The notes under the pieces: generated by a model
Told to the model about the DNA's origin: nothing
What the model saw: only the letters and a program-made list of their open reading frames with translations
The model's database searches: none
Origin: Alphaproteobacteria bacterium
Lineage (GTDB): Bacteria; Pseudomonadota; Alphaproteobacteria; Micropepsales; Micropepsaceae
Direction of reading: 5' to 3'
Assembly (NCBI GenBank): GCA_024236055.1
Contig: JACKLF010000001.1
Span: 496,001-560,000, forward strand
DNA: 64,000 bases
Translations under genes and position numbers: made by a program
In this document: in pieces, positions 47,546-56,556 of the stretch
Position numbering within the stretch: the first letter of the stretch is position 1
Layout: each line of letters begins with the position of its first letter

Positions 47546-48069
47546 CCAAGCCGGGCCGGCGCGTTCCGATGACGGTGACTTTCCTGGAAATGACGTCCAG
47601 GCCGTCCGCGACGCCGCCGCCCCAGCCCAAGGGCAAGGTGGCGATGCTGAGAAGCGAAAAGCCGCCCGCCCATTTCTATCGTTACTTGTACGACACGATT
47701 GGCGACGCCTATCTGTGGGTCGACCGCAAGCGCCTGCCCCCCAACAAGCTGGAAGAGGTCATCCAGGACCCGCGCAACATCCTGTATGTTCTGTATACGG
47801 AAGGAACTCCGGCCGGCATGGCCGAGCTGGACCTGCGCAAGGACGGCCAGATCAACATTTCCTATTTCGGCCTTATGCCAGAGGCGATTGGCCGGGGGCT
47901 TGGCTATTTCTTCCTCTACCATACCTGCGTGAATGCCTGGTCCTTTCCCATCAAGCGGCTGACGGTGAACACCTGCACCCTGGATCATCCGCGCGCGCTG
48001 CCGCTGTATCAGCGGCTGGGCTTCACGGCCTATTCGCGCGAGGACCGCTTCGTGGAACTGATCGGGTAG
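47542..48069 (+). CDS. GNAT family N-acetyltransferase
   Basis: A 175-residue acetyltransferase of the GNAT fold. The acetyl-CoA-binding region reads YFGLMPEAIGRGLGYFFL (Q/RxxGxG/A-like) and is followed by LTVNTCTLDHPRALPLYQRL with the characteristic GFTAY end. Substrate unknown. The ATG at 47542 overlaps the sseA stop (ATGA), and an alternative Met at 47569 exists. The gene is part of the cysK-sseA run. Confidence 0.85.
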   Translation: MTKPGRRVPMTVTFLEMTSRPSATPPPQPKGKVAMLRSEKPPAHFYRYLYDTIGDAYLWVDRKRLPPNKLEEVIQDPRNILYVLYTEGTPAGMAELDLRKDGQINISYFGLMPEAIGRGLGYFFLYHTCVNAWSFPIKRLTVNTCTLDHPRALPLYQRLGFTAYSREDRFVELIG

Positions 48070-48085
48070 CGGCGATATTCCCCAG

Positions 48086-48118
48086 CCCGCAACCCTAGGA
48101 TTCTGCGGGATTTGCGGG
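48086..48118. repeat. Inverted repeat in the 83-base gap before the peptide transporter
   Basis: The arm cccgcaa (48086-48092) pairs with ttgcggg (48112-48118); an alternative inner arm (tgcggg, 48103-48109) can also pair. No T-run follows. It could be a weak terminator or an attenuator between the GNAT and transporter genes. Confidence 0.4.
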
Positions 48119-48152
48119 CAATCTGGCCCCGTCACCCCGCCGGATTTCCCGT

Positions 48153-49526
48153 ATGAGCACCACCACAGCCGAAAAAACCTGGTTCGGCCATCCCAGGGGC
48201 CTGACCTTCCTGTTCGGCACCGAGATGTGGGAGCGCTTCTCCTATTACGGGATGCGCGCGCTGCTGGTGCTCTATCTGGTCAAGTACCTGCTGCTGCCCG
48301 GCCATGTCGAACATGTGCTGTTCTATCCGCAGGTAAAAGCCTTCTTCGAGATGATGGCCGGGCCATTGGCGCCCCAGCCGCTGTCGTCGCTGATCTACGG
48401 TACCTATACCGGGCTGATCTATGCCACGCCGCTGTTGGGTGGCTGGATGGCCGACAATTACCTGGGCCAGCGCAAGGCGGCGATGGTCGGGATCATCATG
48501 ATGGCTTTCGGCCATTTCCTGATGGCGTCCGAGGCGATGCTGTTTCCCGCGCTGACGCTGCTGATATTCGGCGGCGGCTTCTTCAAGACCAACACCACCG
48601 CCCAGGTCGGCATGCTGTACGGCCCCGGCGACGAGCGCCGCGACCGCGCCTATTCGATCTTTTATGTCGGGGTCAATCTGGGCGCCTTCATCGCGCCGCT
48701 GGTCGCCGGAACGCTGGGCGAAACCGTCGGCTGGCATTACGGCTTCGGGGCGGCGGGCGTCGGCATGCTGATCGCGCTGGCGGTCTATGTGCTGGGCTGG
48801 AAGCATCTGCCCGCCGAAGGACTGCGCGAGAAGAAGGCGACAAAGAAAGACCGCACGCCGCTCTCATCCGAGGAATGGAAGTCGGTGCTGGCGCTGGTGC
48901 TGCTGGTGGTGCCGCTGACCCTTTGGTGGGCCTGTTACGAGCAGCAGGGCAACATCATCGCCCTGTTCGCCGATGCCGCCACCGACCGGCGGCTAATCCC
49001 CGGCGTGATCAACTGGGAAATCCCCGTCACCTGGTTCCAGGCCTTCAACCCCTTCATCATTTTCGCCTTCACGCCCTTCGTGCTGGCGCTATGGACGCGG
49101 CAGGCCCGCGACCTGAAGGAACCCAACTCCATGTACAAGATCGCCTATGGCTGCGCGATGCTGGCGGCGTCCTATGTGCTGATCGCCTTCGCCTCCTGGT
49201 ACGGGGCGGGCCACAAGATAAGCTGGCTGTGGCTGCTGGCCTATTTCGTCATCATCACCACTGGCGAGATATTTCTGTCGCCGATCAGCATGTCGCTCTA
49301 TTCCAAGGTGGCGCCGGTGCGGATCGTCTCGATCATGATGGCGGTGAATTTCATTCCCAACTTCCTGGGCGGCGGCTTCATTCAGGGATGGCTGGGCACC
49401 TATTGGGAAAGCATGGGCCATCCCGCCTTCTTCCTGATGATCGCCGCCATCGGCCTTGTGTCCGGGGTGATGATCTGGCTGATGGAAAAGCCGCTGGAAC
49501 CCTATCTGAACAAATCGCACGATTGA
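48153..49526 (+). CDS. Proton-dependent peptide transporter (POT family)
   Basis: A 457-residue MFS-type peptide transporter. The POT signature FLFGTEMWERFSYYGMRALL opens the protein and the second motif (FFKTNTTAQVGMLYGPGDE, then RRDRAYSIFYVGVNLGAFI) is present. About 12-14 hydrophobic segments follow. The ERFSYYG element includes the Glu/Arg of proton coupling. Likely imports di- or tripeptides. It lies upstream of metC and hisI in the same direction but separated by distinct spacing. Confidence 0.93.
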   Translation: MSTTTAEKTWFGHPRGLTFLFGTEMWERFSYYGMRALLVLYLVKYLLLPGHVEHVLFYPQVKAFFEMMAGPLAPQPLSSLIYGTYTGLIYATPLLGGWMADNYLGQRKAAMVGIIMMAFGHFLMASEAMLFPALTLLIFGGGFFKTNTTAQVGMLYGPGDERRDRAYSIFYVGVNLGAFIAPLVAGTLGETVGWHYGFGAAGVGMLIALAVYVLGWKHLPAEGLREKKATKKDRTPLSSEEWKSVLALVLLVVPLTLWWACYEQQGNIIALFADAATDRRLIPGVINWEIPVTWFQAFNPFIIFAFTPFVLALWTRQARDLKEPNSMYKIAYGCAMLAASYVLIAFASWYGAGHKISWLWLLAYFVIITTGEIFLSPISMSLYSKVAPVRIVSIMMAVNFIPNFLGGGFIQGWLGTYWESMGHPAFFLMIAAIGLVSGVMIWLMEKPLEPYLNKSHD

Positions 49527-49533
49527 GCGAAGC

Positions 49534-50694
49534 ATGACGGACTCGGACAGCAACAGCCCCTTCACCCGCGCCATCGGCCTGGGCCGCATGAGCAAGGATC
49601 ATTTCGGCGCGGTCAACACGCCGGTCTATCGCGCCTCGACCATCCTGTTCGACGATGTGAACAGCCTGATGACCGGCAAGGCGCCCTATACCTATGGCCG
49701 GCGTGGCACCCCAACCAGCCGCAGCTTCGAGGAAGCGATCTGCGCGCTCGAAGGCGCGGCCAAAACCGCCATCGTGCCGTCGGGCCTGAACGCCATCACC
49801 ACCGCCATCCTGTCGGTGTGCAGCGCCGGCGATCATCTTCTGATGGTGGACAGCTGCTATGAACCGACGCGCCATTTCTGCGAACGGGTGCTCAAGCGCC
49901 TGGGCGTGGAGACCAGCTATTACGCCCCCACCGACGACATCGCCCCGCTGCTGAAGCCGAACACCAAGGCGGTGTTCTGCGAGAGCCCCGGCTCGCTGAG
50001 TTTCGAGGTGCAGGACATTCCCGCCATCGCCGCCGCCGCCCACAAGGTCGGCGCGTCGGTGCTGATGGACAATACCTGGGCCACGCCCCTCTTCTTCCAG
50101 CCGCTCAAGCACGGCGTCGACCTGTCGATCCAGGCGGCGACCAAATATATCGGCGGCCATGCCGATGTGATGCTGGGCTATGTCGCCGCCAACCAGGCGC
50201 ATGCCGCCCGGCTGGCCGATACCCACGGCACGCTGGGCCTGTATGCCAGCGGCGACGACTGTTTCCTGGGCCTGCGCGGGCTGCGCACCCTGCCCACCCG
50301 GCTGGCGCGCCATCAGGCCACCGGCATCGCGCTGGCGACCTGGCTGGCCACCCGGCCCGAGGTTGCCCGGGTGCTGCATCCCGCCCTGCCCGCCGATCCC
50401 GGCCACGCCCTGTGGAAACGCGATTTTTCCGGCGCCTGCGGCCTGTTCGGGGTGGAACTGAAGCCCGTGGCGGACACGGCGGTCGCCGCCATGCTGGAAG
50501 GGCTCTCCCATTTCGGCATGGGCTGGTCCTGGGGCGGGTTTGAAAGCCTGGCCATCCCGGCCCATATCCACCGCACCGTGCGGCCCTTCGCGGCCAACGG
50601 GCCGGTCCTGCGGATTCATGCCGGGCTGGAAGACCCGGACGATCTGATCGCCGACCTTCAGAAGGGCTTTGCCCGGCTGGGCGGCGCCCTGTAA
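49534..50694 (+). CDS. metC: Cystathionine beta-lyase
   Basis: A 386-residue PLP enzyme of trans-sulfuration cleaving cystathionine to homocysteine for methionine. PLP-lysine is in SIQAATKYIGGHADVMLG, the substrate loop in YTYGRRGTPTSRSFEEAI and the phosphate-binding PSGLNAITTAIL. The N-terminal VNTPVYRASTILFDDV fits MetC rather than MetB. The ATG is 8 bases past the transporter stop, so cotranscription is likely. Confidence 0.92.
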   Translation: MTDSDSNSPFTRAIGLGRMSKDHFGAVNTPVYRASTILFDDVNSLMTGKAPYTYGRRGTPTSRSFEEAICALEGAAKTAIVPSGLNAITTAILSVCSAGDHLLMVDSCYEPTRHFCERVLKRLGVETSYYAPTDDIAPLLKPNTKAVFCESPGSLSFEVQDIPAIAAAAHKVGASVLMDNTWATPLFFQPLKHGVDLSIQAATKYIGGHADVMLGYVAANQAHAARLADTHGTLGLYASGDDCFLGLRGLRTLPTRLARHQATGIALATWLATRPEVARVLHPALPADPGHALWKRDFSGACGLFGVELKPVADTAVAAMLEGLSHFGMGWSWGGFESLAIPAHIHRTVRPFAANGPVLRIHAGLEDPDDLIADLQKGFARLGGAL

Positions 50695-50703
50695 GGACAG
50701 GCC

Positions 50704-51045
50704 ATGACCGACACGCTGAGCCACGACGCCTTCCTGAAGACGGTGAAATTCGACGAAAATGGGCTGGTTCCCGCCATCGCCCAGAGCCACGCCACCGGCC
50801 AGGTGCTGATGATGGCCTGGATGAACCGCCACACGCTGGAAACCACGCTGACCACCGGCCAAGTGACCTATTGGTCGCGCTCGCGCCAGAAAGTCTGGCG
50901 CAAGGGCGAAACCAGCGGCCACCACCAGCACCTGATCGAGGCCTGGATCGACTGCGATGGCGATGTTCTGCTGCTGAAAGTCGACCAGATGGGGCCTGCC
51001 TGCCACACCGGCGCCCCCGCCTGCTTCTTTCGGCGCCTGAAATGA
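50704..51045 (+). CDS. hisI: Phosphoribosyl-AMP cyclohydrolase
   Basis: HisI (113 residues) opens the purine ring of PR-AMP in histidine synthesis. The metal-binding motifs are intact: [13 protein letters not shown], the serine-rich [18 protein letters not shown] with its Zn-linked His/Cys, and the C-terminal [15 protein letters not shown]. Length is typical. It is a stand-alone hisI, with hisE elsewhere. A metC-hisI-transporter run is suggested by short gaps. Confidence 0.95.
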   Translation: MTDTLSHDAFLKTVKFDENGLVPAIAQSHATGQVLMMAWMNRHTLETTLTTGQVTYWSRSRQKVWRKGETSGHHQHLIEAWIDCDGDVLLLKVDQMGPACHTGAPACFFRRLK

Positions 51046-51094
51046 AGCAGAACGGTTCCCAAGGGGTTATAGTCATGCCCCCGGGAGAAACCGC

Positions 51095-52963
51095 TTGGCC
51101 GAGCTGAACAAATCCCAGCGCGGACCTGCCAGCAGGACCGACACGCTGACACCCAAATTCATGACCGCGGTCATCGCGGCCGTGGTGGTCGGCGCGATCT
51201 ATTTCGCCCGCCCGATCCTGATGCCGCTGGCGCTGGCGATCCTGATGAGCTTCGCCCTGGCGCCGCTGGTCAGCCTGCTCAAGCGGCTCAAGCTGGGCAA
51301 CCTGGCGCCGGTGCTGATCAGCCTGGTCTTCGCCATCGTGATCCTGTCCTCGCTGGGCATGTTCATGGGCTCGCAGCTTGCCCGGCTGGCGTCCGAGCTG
51401 CCGCACTACCAGTCCAACCTGTCCCACAAGATCCAGTCGGTGGTCGGATCGGCGATGCAGAACGGCACCATCGAGCGGCTGAACCGCACGGTGGAAAGCC
51501 TTGCCAGCCAGATCTCCGGCGGCCGCAGCGAGGAAGTGATCGAGGACACGCCCAGCAACCAGATCAAGCCGGTGCCGGTGGTGATCCGGCGCACGGTCCA
51601 GACGCCCTGGGCAGTGGCGCAGAATGTCCTGGGCCCGCTGGTCGAGCCCTTGGAGCTGATCGGCCTGGCGCTGGTCTTTGTCGGCTTCATCCTGCTGCAG
51701 AAGGACGATCTGCGAGACCGCTTCGTGCGCCTGGCCGGATCCGGCGACATGCAGCGAACGACCGTGGCGCTGGACGAAGCGGCGGCGCGCCTGTCGCGCT
51801 ATCTGTTCCTGCAGACCCTGATCAACACCGTGTTCGGCCTGGTGATCGGCACCGGTCTTTGGCTGATCGGCATTCCCAATGCCGGCCTGTGGGCGCTGAT
51901 GAGCATGCTGCTGCGCTTCATCCCCTATGTCGGCGTGCCACTGGCCTTCCTGTTTCCTTTCTTCCTGGCGCTGGCGGTCGATCCGGGCTGGGAAAAGATG
52001 GTCTGGACCATGGCCCTCTATGGCGGCATCGAGGCGGTGACCGGCCAGATGATCGAGCCTTTCCTGTATGGCCGCTCCATGGGCCTGTCGGCGGTGGCGG
52101 TGGTGGTCGCGGCGGTGTTCTGGACCTGGCTGTGGGGCCCGGTGGGCCTTCTGCTGTCCACGCCGCTGACCATGTGCTTCGTGGTGCTGGGCCGCCATGT
52201 CGAGGGGCTGAAATTCCTGGACGTGATGCTGGGCGACCAGCCGGCGCTGAGTTTCGAGGAGAGCCTGTATCTGCGCATGCTGGCCGAAGACCCGGACGAA
52301 GCCGCGGACGAGGCCGAGGAATTTCTGCGCGCCAATTCGCTTTCGGCCTATTACGACGAAGTGGCGGCGCGCGCACTGATGCTGGCCCAGTCGGACGTCA
52401 ATCGCGGCGTGCTGGACCAGACGCGCCAGGGCCGAATCCGCGATGCGGTGAAGGGACTGATCCAGAACCTGTCCGACCGCGAGGATGACGATGCGGCGGG
52501 CCTGCCCGAACTGCCGCCAAACTGGAAGGGCCAGCCGGTCCTGTGCGTGGCCGGACGCGGCGCGCTGGACGAAGCCGCCGCCATGCTGCTGGTGGACATG
52601 CTGGGCAAGTATGGCGTGGGCGCGCGCGTGGTCTCGTCCGAGGAAACCTCGGCCGCCAATATCCGCGAGCTGAACTGCGACGGGGTGCGGGTGACCTGCG
52701 TCTCCTACCTGGAGCCGGGCACCTTCAAGAATGCGCGCTACCAGGTGCGCCGGCTGCGCAAGCGCATGCCCGACACGCCGGTGATGGCGCTGTTCTGGGG
52801 CCTGTCGGATTCCTCGCGCTATCTGGACAGCATCGAGGCGACGGAATGCGACATCGTCACCACCGGCCTGAAGGAGACGGTGCAGCACATCCTGACCTTC
52901 GCGCGCCGCGCCCATAGTCCGCACCGGCCGCCATCCGCCATCATCGAGGCCTCGCTGCCGTGA
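51095..52963 (+). CDS. AI-2E family transporter with large soluble C-terminal domain
   Basis: A 622-residue member of the AI-2E (TqsA/PerM) family. The N-terminal half has the family's membrane helices and the mid-protein segment IPNAGLWALMSMLLRFIPYV with VPLAFLFPFFLALAVDPGWE. The C-terminal approximately 270 residues are soluble; the end (LCVAGRGALDEAAAMLLVDM through VIFWGLSDS-like MALFWGLSDSSRYLD) resembles a Rossmann-like sensory domain, unlike the short AI-2E proteins. A TTG start is inferred, with GGGAGAAA seven bases upstream; a spurious ATG at 51075 is out of frame. The stop overlaps cutA (GTGA). The transported ligand is unknown; the name does not imply AI-2 export. Confidence 0.82.
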   Translation: MAELNKSQRGPASRTDTLTPKFMTAVIAAVVVGAIYFARPILMPLALAILMSFALAPLVSLLKRLKLGNLAPVLISLVFAIVILSSLGMFMGSQLARLASELPHYQSNLSHKIQSVVGSAMQNGTIERLNRTVESLASQISGGRSEEVIEDTPSNQIKPVPVVIRRTVQTPWAVAQNVLGPLVEPLELIGLALVFVGFILLQKDDLRDRFVRLAGSGDMQRTTVALDEAAARLSRYLFLQTLINTVFGLVIGTGLWLIGIPNAGLWALMSMLLRFIPYVGVPLAFLFPFFLALAVDPGWEKMVWTMALYGGIEAVTGQMIEPFLYGRSMGLSAVAVVVAAVFWTWLWGPVGLLLSTPLTMCFVVLGRHVEGLKFLDVMLGDQPALSFEESLYLRMLAEDPDEAADEAEEFLRANSLSAYYDEVAARALMLAQSDVNRGVLDQTRQGRIRDAVKGLIQNLSDREDDDAAGLPELPPNWKGQPVLCVAGRGALDEAAAMLLVDMLGKYGVGARVVSSEETSAANIRELNCDGVRVTCVSYLEPGTFKNARYQVRRLRKRMPDTPVMALFWGLSDSSRYLDSIEATECDIVTTGLKETVQHILTFARRAHSPHRPPSAIIEASLP

Positions 52964-53343
52964 CCGGCGCACCCAAGCCCGATCCGGGCCAGTACGGCAT
53001 GCTGCTGACCACCCTGCCCGACCGCGACGCCGCCGCCCGGCTGGCCGCCGCGCTGGTCGACGAACGGCTGGCGGCCTGCGCCCAGATGCTGGGCATCGAC
53101 AGCGTCTATCGCTGGCAGGGCAAGGTGCATCAGGAGCCGGAGACGCTGCTGCTGATCAAGACGCGCACGGCGCTGTTCGAGCCGGCGATCGCGCGCATCA
53201 AGGCGCTGCATCCCTACAGCGTGCCGCAGATCGTGGGCACGGGATTCGTCGCGGGCCTGCCCGCCTATCTGGACTGGATCGGCGCGGAAACCGGCCCGAA
53301 AGCCGAAGACCCTACTTCGCCGGCGACTCCGGCGGCGCGGTGA
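52960..53343 (+). CDS. cutA: Divalent-cation tolerance protein CutA
   Basis: A 127-residue CutA1-type trimer-forming protein. Diagnostic blocks: LLTTLPDRDAAARLAAALVD, ERLAACAQMLG, SVYRWQGKVHQEPETLLLIK and the SVPQIVG element. The family tolerates copper and other divalent cations, though the mechanism is unclear. The start is GTG overlapping the transporter stop. Its last 32 bases overlap the convergent OmpH-like gene. Confidence 0.9.
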   Translation: MTGAPKPDPGQYGMLLTTLPDRDAAARLAAALVDERLAACAQMLGIDSVYRWQGKVHQEPETLLLIKTRTALFEPAIARIKALHPYSVPQIVGTGFVAGLPAYLDWIGAETGPKAEDPTSPATPAAR

Positions 53344-53968
53344 AGTCGATCTTCACCGTCGGCAGCTTGTCGTTCAGCTTCTCGATCACCTCGGGGGTGA
53401 TGTCGAAGGTGTTTTCCGAGGCGAAAAGAACCGCCTGCTTGTCCAGCACCAGGTTCACGCCATGCTCCTTGGTGATGTCCTCCAGGATCGGCGCCAGCAC
53501 CTTCTCCATCGCCTGACGGCCCTTTTCGACCGCCGACTTCACCTGGGTTTCCTTGCGGTTCACCACCTTCTGCAGGGCGGCCTGGCGGCTTTCAAATGCC
53601 GCGACGCGCTTCTGGCGCTCGTCCGGCGACAGGCTTGCGGCGTCACGCTGCAGCGCCTTGCCCTGGCTTTCCAGTGACTTCAACTGGCCGTCCAGTTCGC
53701 CGCGGGTCTCCTTTGTGAAGTCCTGCACCTGGCGGCTGATGTCCTGGCCGGCCTTGGAGAACTGCATGATCGCGGCGCGGTCGATCACCACCAGGACCGG
53801 GTCGGGCGTTGGCCCGCTGTCCGCCGTCGAAACCGGCGCATTGGCCGCCGCGCTTTCGCCGGACGGCGTGCTGGCGCCGCTGTTGCCCCACAGGAACCAG
53901 GCTCCGGCGCCGGCCGCGCCGAGCAGAATGACAACGGCAACGGCGATGATGATATTCTTGCGCGACAC
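53312..53968 (-). CDS. OmpH/Skp-like secreted protein
   Basis: A 218-residue periplasmic coiled-coil protein. An N-terminal membrane helix (IIIAVAVVILLGAAGAGAWF) anchors it, followed by a Ser/Ala/Pro-rich linker and, from about residue 60, the OmpH/Skp fold: VLVVIDRAAIMQFSKAGQDI, a long helical part with SLESQGKALQRDAASLSP, and APILEDITKEHGVNLVLDK with FASENTFDITPEVIEKL. It could act as an outer-membrane chaperone but keeps its anchor. It overlaps cutA at the 3' end. Confidence 0.85.
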   Translation of the reverse strand: MSRKNIIIAVAVVILLGAAGAGAWFLWGNSGASTPSGESAAANAPVSTADSGPTPDPVLVVIDRAAIMQFSKAGQDISRQVQDFTKETRGELDGQLKSLESQGKALQRDAASLSPDERQKRVAAFESRQAALQKVVNRKETQVKSAVEKGRQAMEKVLAPILEDITKEHGVNLVLDKQAVLFASENTFDITPEVIEKLNDKLPTVKIDFTAPPESPAK

Positions 53969-54245
53969 CCAAAACTCTCCCAGTGAAGCACGCCCAGTCG
54001 CTCAGATGCTGAGTAACGGCGGATGTTTGTGGTCCGGACCAAAGCCCAAAGCGGCGGGCGGTCCGGCGCGCGGGACATTAGCCCAGGCCGGCGCGGCTTC
54101 ACAACTGCGGCGCGTTGGGCGCAAAACCGGCCAGATTAAGGAACCGAAAGGTGCCAGAAGACCGTGCCCCGGCGCCAAGAACAGCAAGAAATCCGCCGCC
54201 CCCGCGGAGGCAGCGCGCGAAGCGTGCCTACCGTGAGCGCATGAA

Positions 54246-54322
54246 TGGTGACCCCGGCTGGATTCGAACCAGCGACCGCCCGCTTAGAAGGCGGGTGCTC
54301 TATCCAGCTGAGCTACGGGGCC
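54246..54322 (-). tRNA. tRNA-Arg (TCT)
   Basis: A complete cloverleaf with the CCA end encoded (tgg on + at 54246-54248). Acceptor arm GGCCCCG pairs with CGGGGTC (one G-U). The D-arm GCTC/GAGC, anticodon stem CCCGC/GCGGG with loop CTTCTAA, so anticodon TCT, and the T-arm GCTGG/CCAGC with loop TTCGAAT are all well formed. Confidence 0.97.
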
Positions 54323-54388
54323 CGATTCGAATCTAGCCCAATCGCACCGAAAAAGGGTGAATGCCGCTCCGGCCGCAAAGGCCGGGTT

Positions 54389-54694
54389 TCAGTGCGACCA
54401 GGGCACCTTGCGGTCATAGCGGAAATTGTCGGAATAGGCCTTGGGCCGGGGCGGCGCCACATGCGGCTCGAATCGCTGATAGGGAATGCCGTGCTTTTCG
54501 GCATAGGCCACCGCTTCCTCGGCGGTGTCGAACTCCAGCGTCACCTGCTGGCGCATGTCGCCCGAACTGGTCCAGCCCATCAGCGGGTCGATGGTGCGGG
54601 CGGTCTCCGGTTCGAATTCCAGAAGCCACTGGCGGGTGCGGGCCTTGCCCGACTGCATGGCGTTCTTGGCCGGTCTGTAGATACGCGCGCGCAT
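54389..54694 (-). CDS. ETC complex I subunit, NDUFS4-like
   Basis: A 101-residue protein of the 18-kDa accessory subunit family of NADH dehydrogenase, confined to alphaproteobacteria and mitochondria. The core MRARIYRPAKNAMQSGKART, the segment WLLEFEPE and NGWTSS-like PLMGWTSSGDMRQQV are present, followed by FDTAEEAVAYAEKHGIPYQ. The start is the ATG at 54694; the longer frame runs through the tRNA-Pro region. It is a single gene between two tRNAs. Confidence 0.93.
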   Translation of the reverse strand: MRARIYRPAKNAMQSGKARTRQWLLEFEPETARTIDPLMGWTSSGDMRQQVTLEFDTAEEAVAYAEKHGIPYQRFEPHVAPPRPKAYSDNFRYDRKVPWSH

Positions 54695-54770
54695 GATCGT
54701 CCCTCTTGAACACACTTCCACCACCCCGGACTTTTGGCCTGGCATCCGTTCCGCGGGGGCACGAAACGGT

Positions 54771-54847
54771 TGGTCGGAGCGGCGTGATTTGAACACGCGA
54801 CCCTCTGCTCCCAAAGCAGATGCGCTACCAGGCTGCGCTACGCTCCG
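54771..54847 (-). tRNA. tRNA-Pro (TGG)
   Basis: A full cloverleaf: acceptor CGGAGCG/CGCTCCG, D-arm GCGC/GCGC, anticodon stem TCTGC/GCAGA with loop TTTGGGA (anticodon TGG), T-arm GCGTG/CACGC with loop TTCAAAT, discriminator A and encoded CCA (tgg at 54771-54773 on +). Confidence 0.97.
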
Positions 54848-54906
54848 GTCGCCGGTCCTTGCCTTACACGGCGGCGCGGGCGGCGGCAAGCGGACAGAAA
54901 AGCGCC

Positions 54907-55707
54907 CTATTGGGGCTCGAACCGGCCGGTGAACAGGACCGGCCAGTATTTGCCGGTGACGATGAACTGGCCGCTTGCCGCATCGTGTGCAATCCCGTTC
55001 AGGACGAAATTGCCGTCCGAAGCCACCTGGGTCCGCTCGGCCGGGGACAGCCGGTTGTAAAGTCCGCTCAGGTCGGCCACCCCCAGCACGCAGCCGGTCG
55101 TGGGCGCGATTTTCACCACCCGCCAGTCCTGGAAGACGTTGGCCCAGATCGCGCCATCGACATATTCCAGTTCGTTGAGGTTGGAGAGCGGTTGGCCCTC
55201 CACCCGCACCGTGACCGACCTTTGGGTGCTGAAATCGGCGGGGGAGAGAAAGAAAAGCTGGCTGGACCCGTCCGAGGCGATCAGCTGGCTGCCATCATGG
55301 GTCAGGCCCCAGCCCTCGCGCGGATTGTGAAGCTCCTTCAGCTTGCGGCCCTGAAGGTCGAAGACGAAGACACGATGCTCGCGCCAGCTCATCTGGTAGA
55401 GCCGGCCGCCGAAAAAGGTCAGGCCCTCGCCGAAATAGTCGTGATGGTCGTTGCGCAAGGCACTGACCTTGCCGCTCGCCCGGTCGATCACATTTATGCG
55501 GGTTTCGCCAACCACGTCGCCGGTGCTCTCGTACAGGCGCCCGTCATGCACCTCCAGCCCCTCGGTGAAGCCGGGAAGGTCGCGGCGTATCTCGCCGGTG
55601 ACCTGGAAGGCATAGGACTTTGGCGCGGGACAGGACGCTGCCCGGGCCGGGCCGGCAGCGGCCGCCATCAGGACCGGCAGCAGAAAAATGGGCAGCAGCG
55701 CACGCAT
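54907..55707 (-). CDS. Glutaminyl-peptide cyclotransferase (secreted)
   Basis: A 266-residue plant-type/bacterial glutaminyl cyclase, a five-bladed beta-propeller that forms N-terminal pyroglutamate. A signal peptide covers residues 1-23 (LLPIFLLPVLMAAAAG). The conserved TEGLEV (FTEGLEVHDGRLYESTG), SWREHRVFVFD and LNELEYVDGAIWANVFQDW motifs are present, with VLNGIAHDAASGQFIVTGK at the end. The metal ligands of the fold are plausible. It is immediately upstream of tRNA-Pro on the same strand. Confidence 0.9.
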   Translation of the reverse strand: MRALLPIFLLPVLMAAAAGPARAASCPAPKSYAFQVTGEIRRDLPGFTEGLEVHDGRLYESTGDVVGETRINVIDRASGKVSALRNDHHDYFGEGLTFFGGRLYQMSWREHRVFVFDLQGRKLKELHNPREGWGLTHDGSQLIASDGSSQLFFLSPADFSTQRSVTVRVEGQPLSNLNELEYVDGAIWANVFQDWRVVKIAPTTGCVLGVADLSGLYNRLSPAERTQVASDGNFVLNGIAHDAASGQFIVTGKYWPVLFTGRFEPQ

Positions 55708-55775
55708 GAGGCGCGACTATCCCACGGCACCCTGCAATTGCAACAAGACGATGAAGGCCTTGCGGCCCACCCCGG

Positions 55776-56294
55776 TCAGGGGTCGAGGAGCGTGATGTCG
55801 GCGACCATTTCGCCCTTGGGCCCGTCTCCTACCCGCACGCGCACCCGCTGGCCCTCGGCCAGTTCACGCACATTGCAGCGGCGCAGGGTTTCCATGTGAA
55901 CGAAAATGTCCGGCGTGCCCGCGCCCCGGCTGACAAAGCCATAGCCCTTGGCGCGGTTGAACCATTTGACGGTGGCTTCGAAGGGCGCACCCTTCGGCTC
56001 GGCGACATAGCGCTGCGGTCGGTCGTCACTCAAGGGCATCACCTGTGCCGTGGAATTGTCCAGGGACAGCAGCCTGCTGGCCTGCATGCCCCGCGGCCCG
56101 CGCACCGCCTCGCACACAACCTGCGCGCCTTCGAATGCCTGTTTGAAGCCGGACTGCCGCACGCAGGTCTGGTGCAACAGAATATCGCCGCCAGCCGGAT
56201 CGCTGGGCGTGATGAAGCCATAGACCTTGCTGGCGTCGAACCACTTCACCTGACCTGTCACGGTCAGGCTGTCGCCCGCTTGCGCCTCCGCCAT
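55776..56294 (-). CDS. Tandem cold-shock domain protein
   Basis: A 172-residue protein made of two cold-shock domains. The first (about residues 12-77) contains GQVKWFDASKVYGFITPSDP and DILLHQTCV; the second (about 103-171) contains ATVKWFNRAKGYGFVSRGAG and DIFVHMETL. Both retain RNP1-like KGYGFV or KVYGFI and RNP2-like FVH or LLH motifs, although the first domain is less canonical. The linker is about 25 residues. The ATG at 56294 is preceded by GGGAGGG. Double CSD proteins are typical of alphaproteobacteria and bind single-stranded nucleic acids. A long upstream gap could be a cold-regulated leader. Confidence 0.9.
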   Translation of the reverse strand: MAEAQAGDSLTVTGQVKWFDASKVYGFITPSDPAGGDILLHQTCVRQSGFKQAFEGAQVVCEAVRGPRGMQASRLLSLDNSTAQVMPLSDDRPQRYVAEPKGAPFEATVKWFNRAKGYGFVSRGAGTPDIFVHMETLRRCNVRELAEGQRVRVRVGDGPKGEMVADITLLDP

Positions 56295-56556
56295 GAAGCC
56301 CTCCCAGCATGGCCGCACATTTTCTGCAATTTTGTATCATTGAAAGCCCCCCGAAAAGGGGAGACCGACCACAAAGCGAGATAATATTACTTTTTTCTCG
56401 GTGGCTGGCGGCCATGCCGGGCGGCGCATCCAGCGTCAGATGCCCCCTTTGCTGCTTCGCACAAAGGCCGTGCCGGCAATTCCCTTTTCTCCGTAATTGG
56501 TTGAAACTCTTGGCTGACAGGCTTTGCGACAATTGGATGTTGCGTGGAGTACAGGC

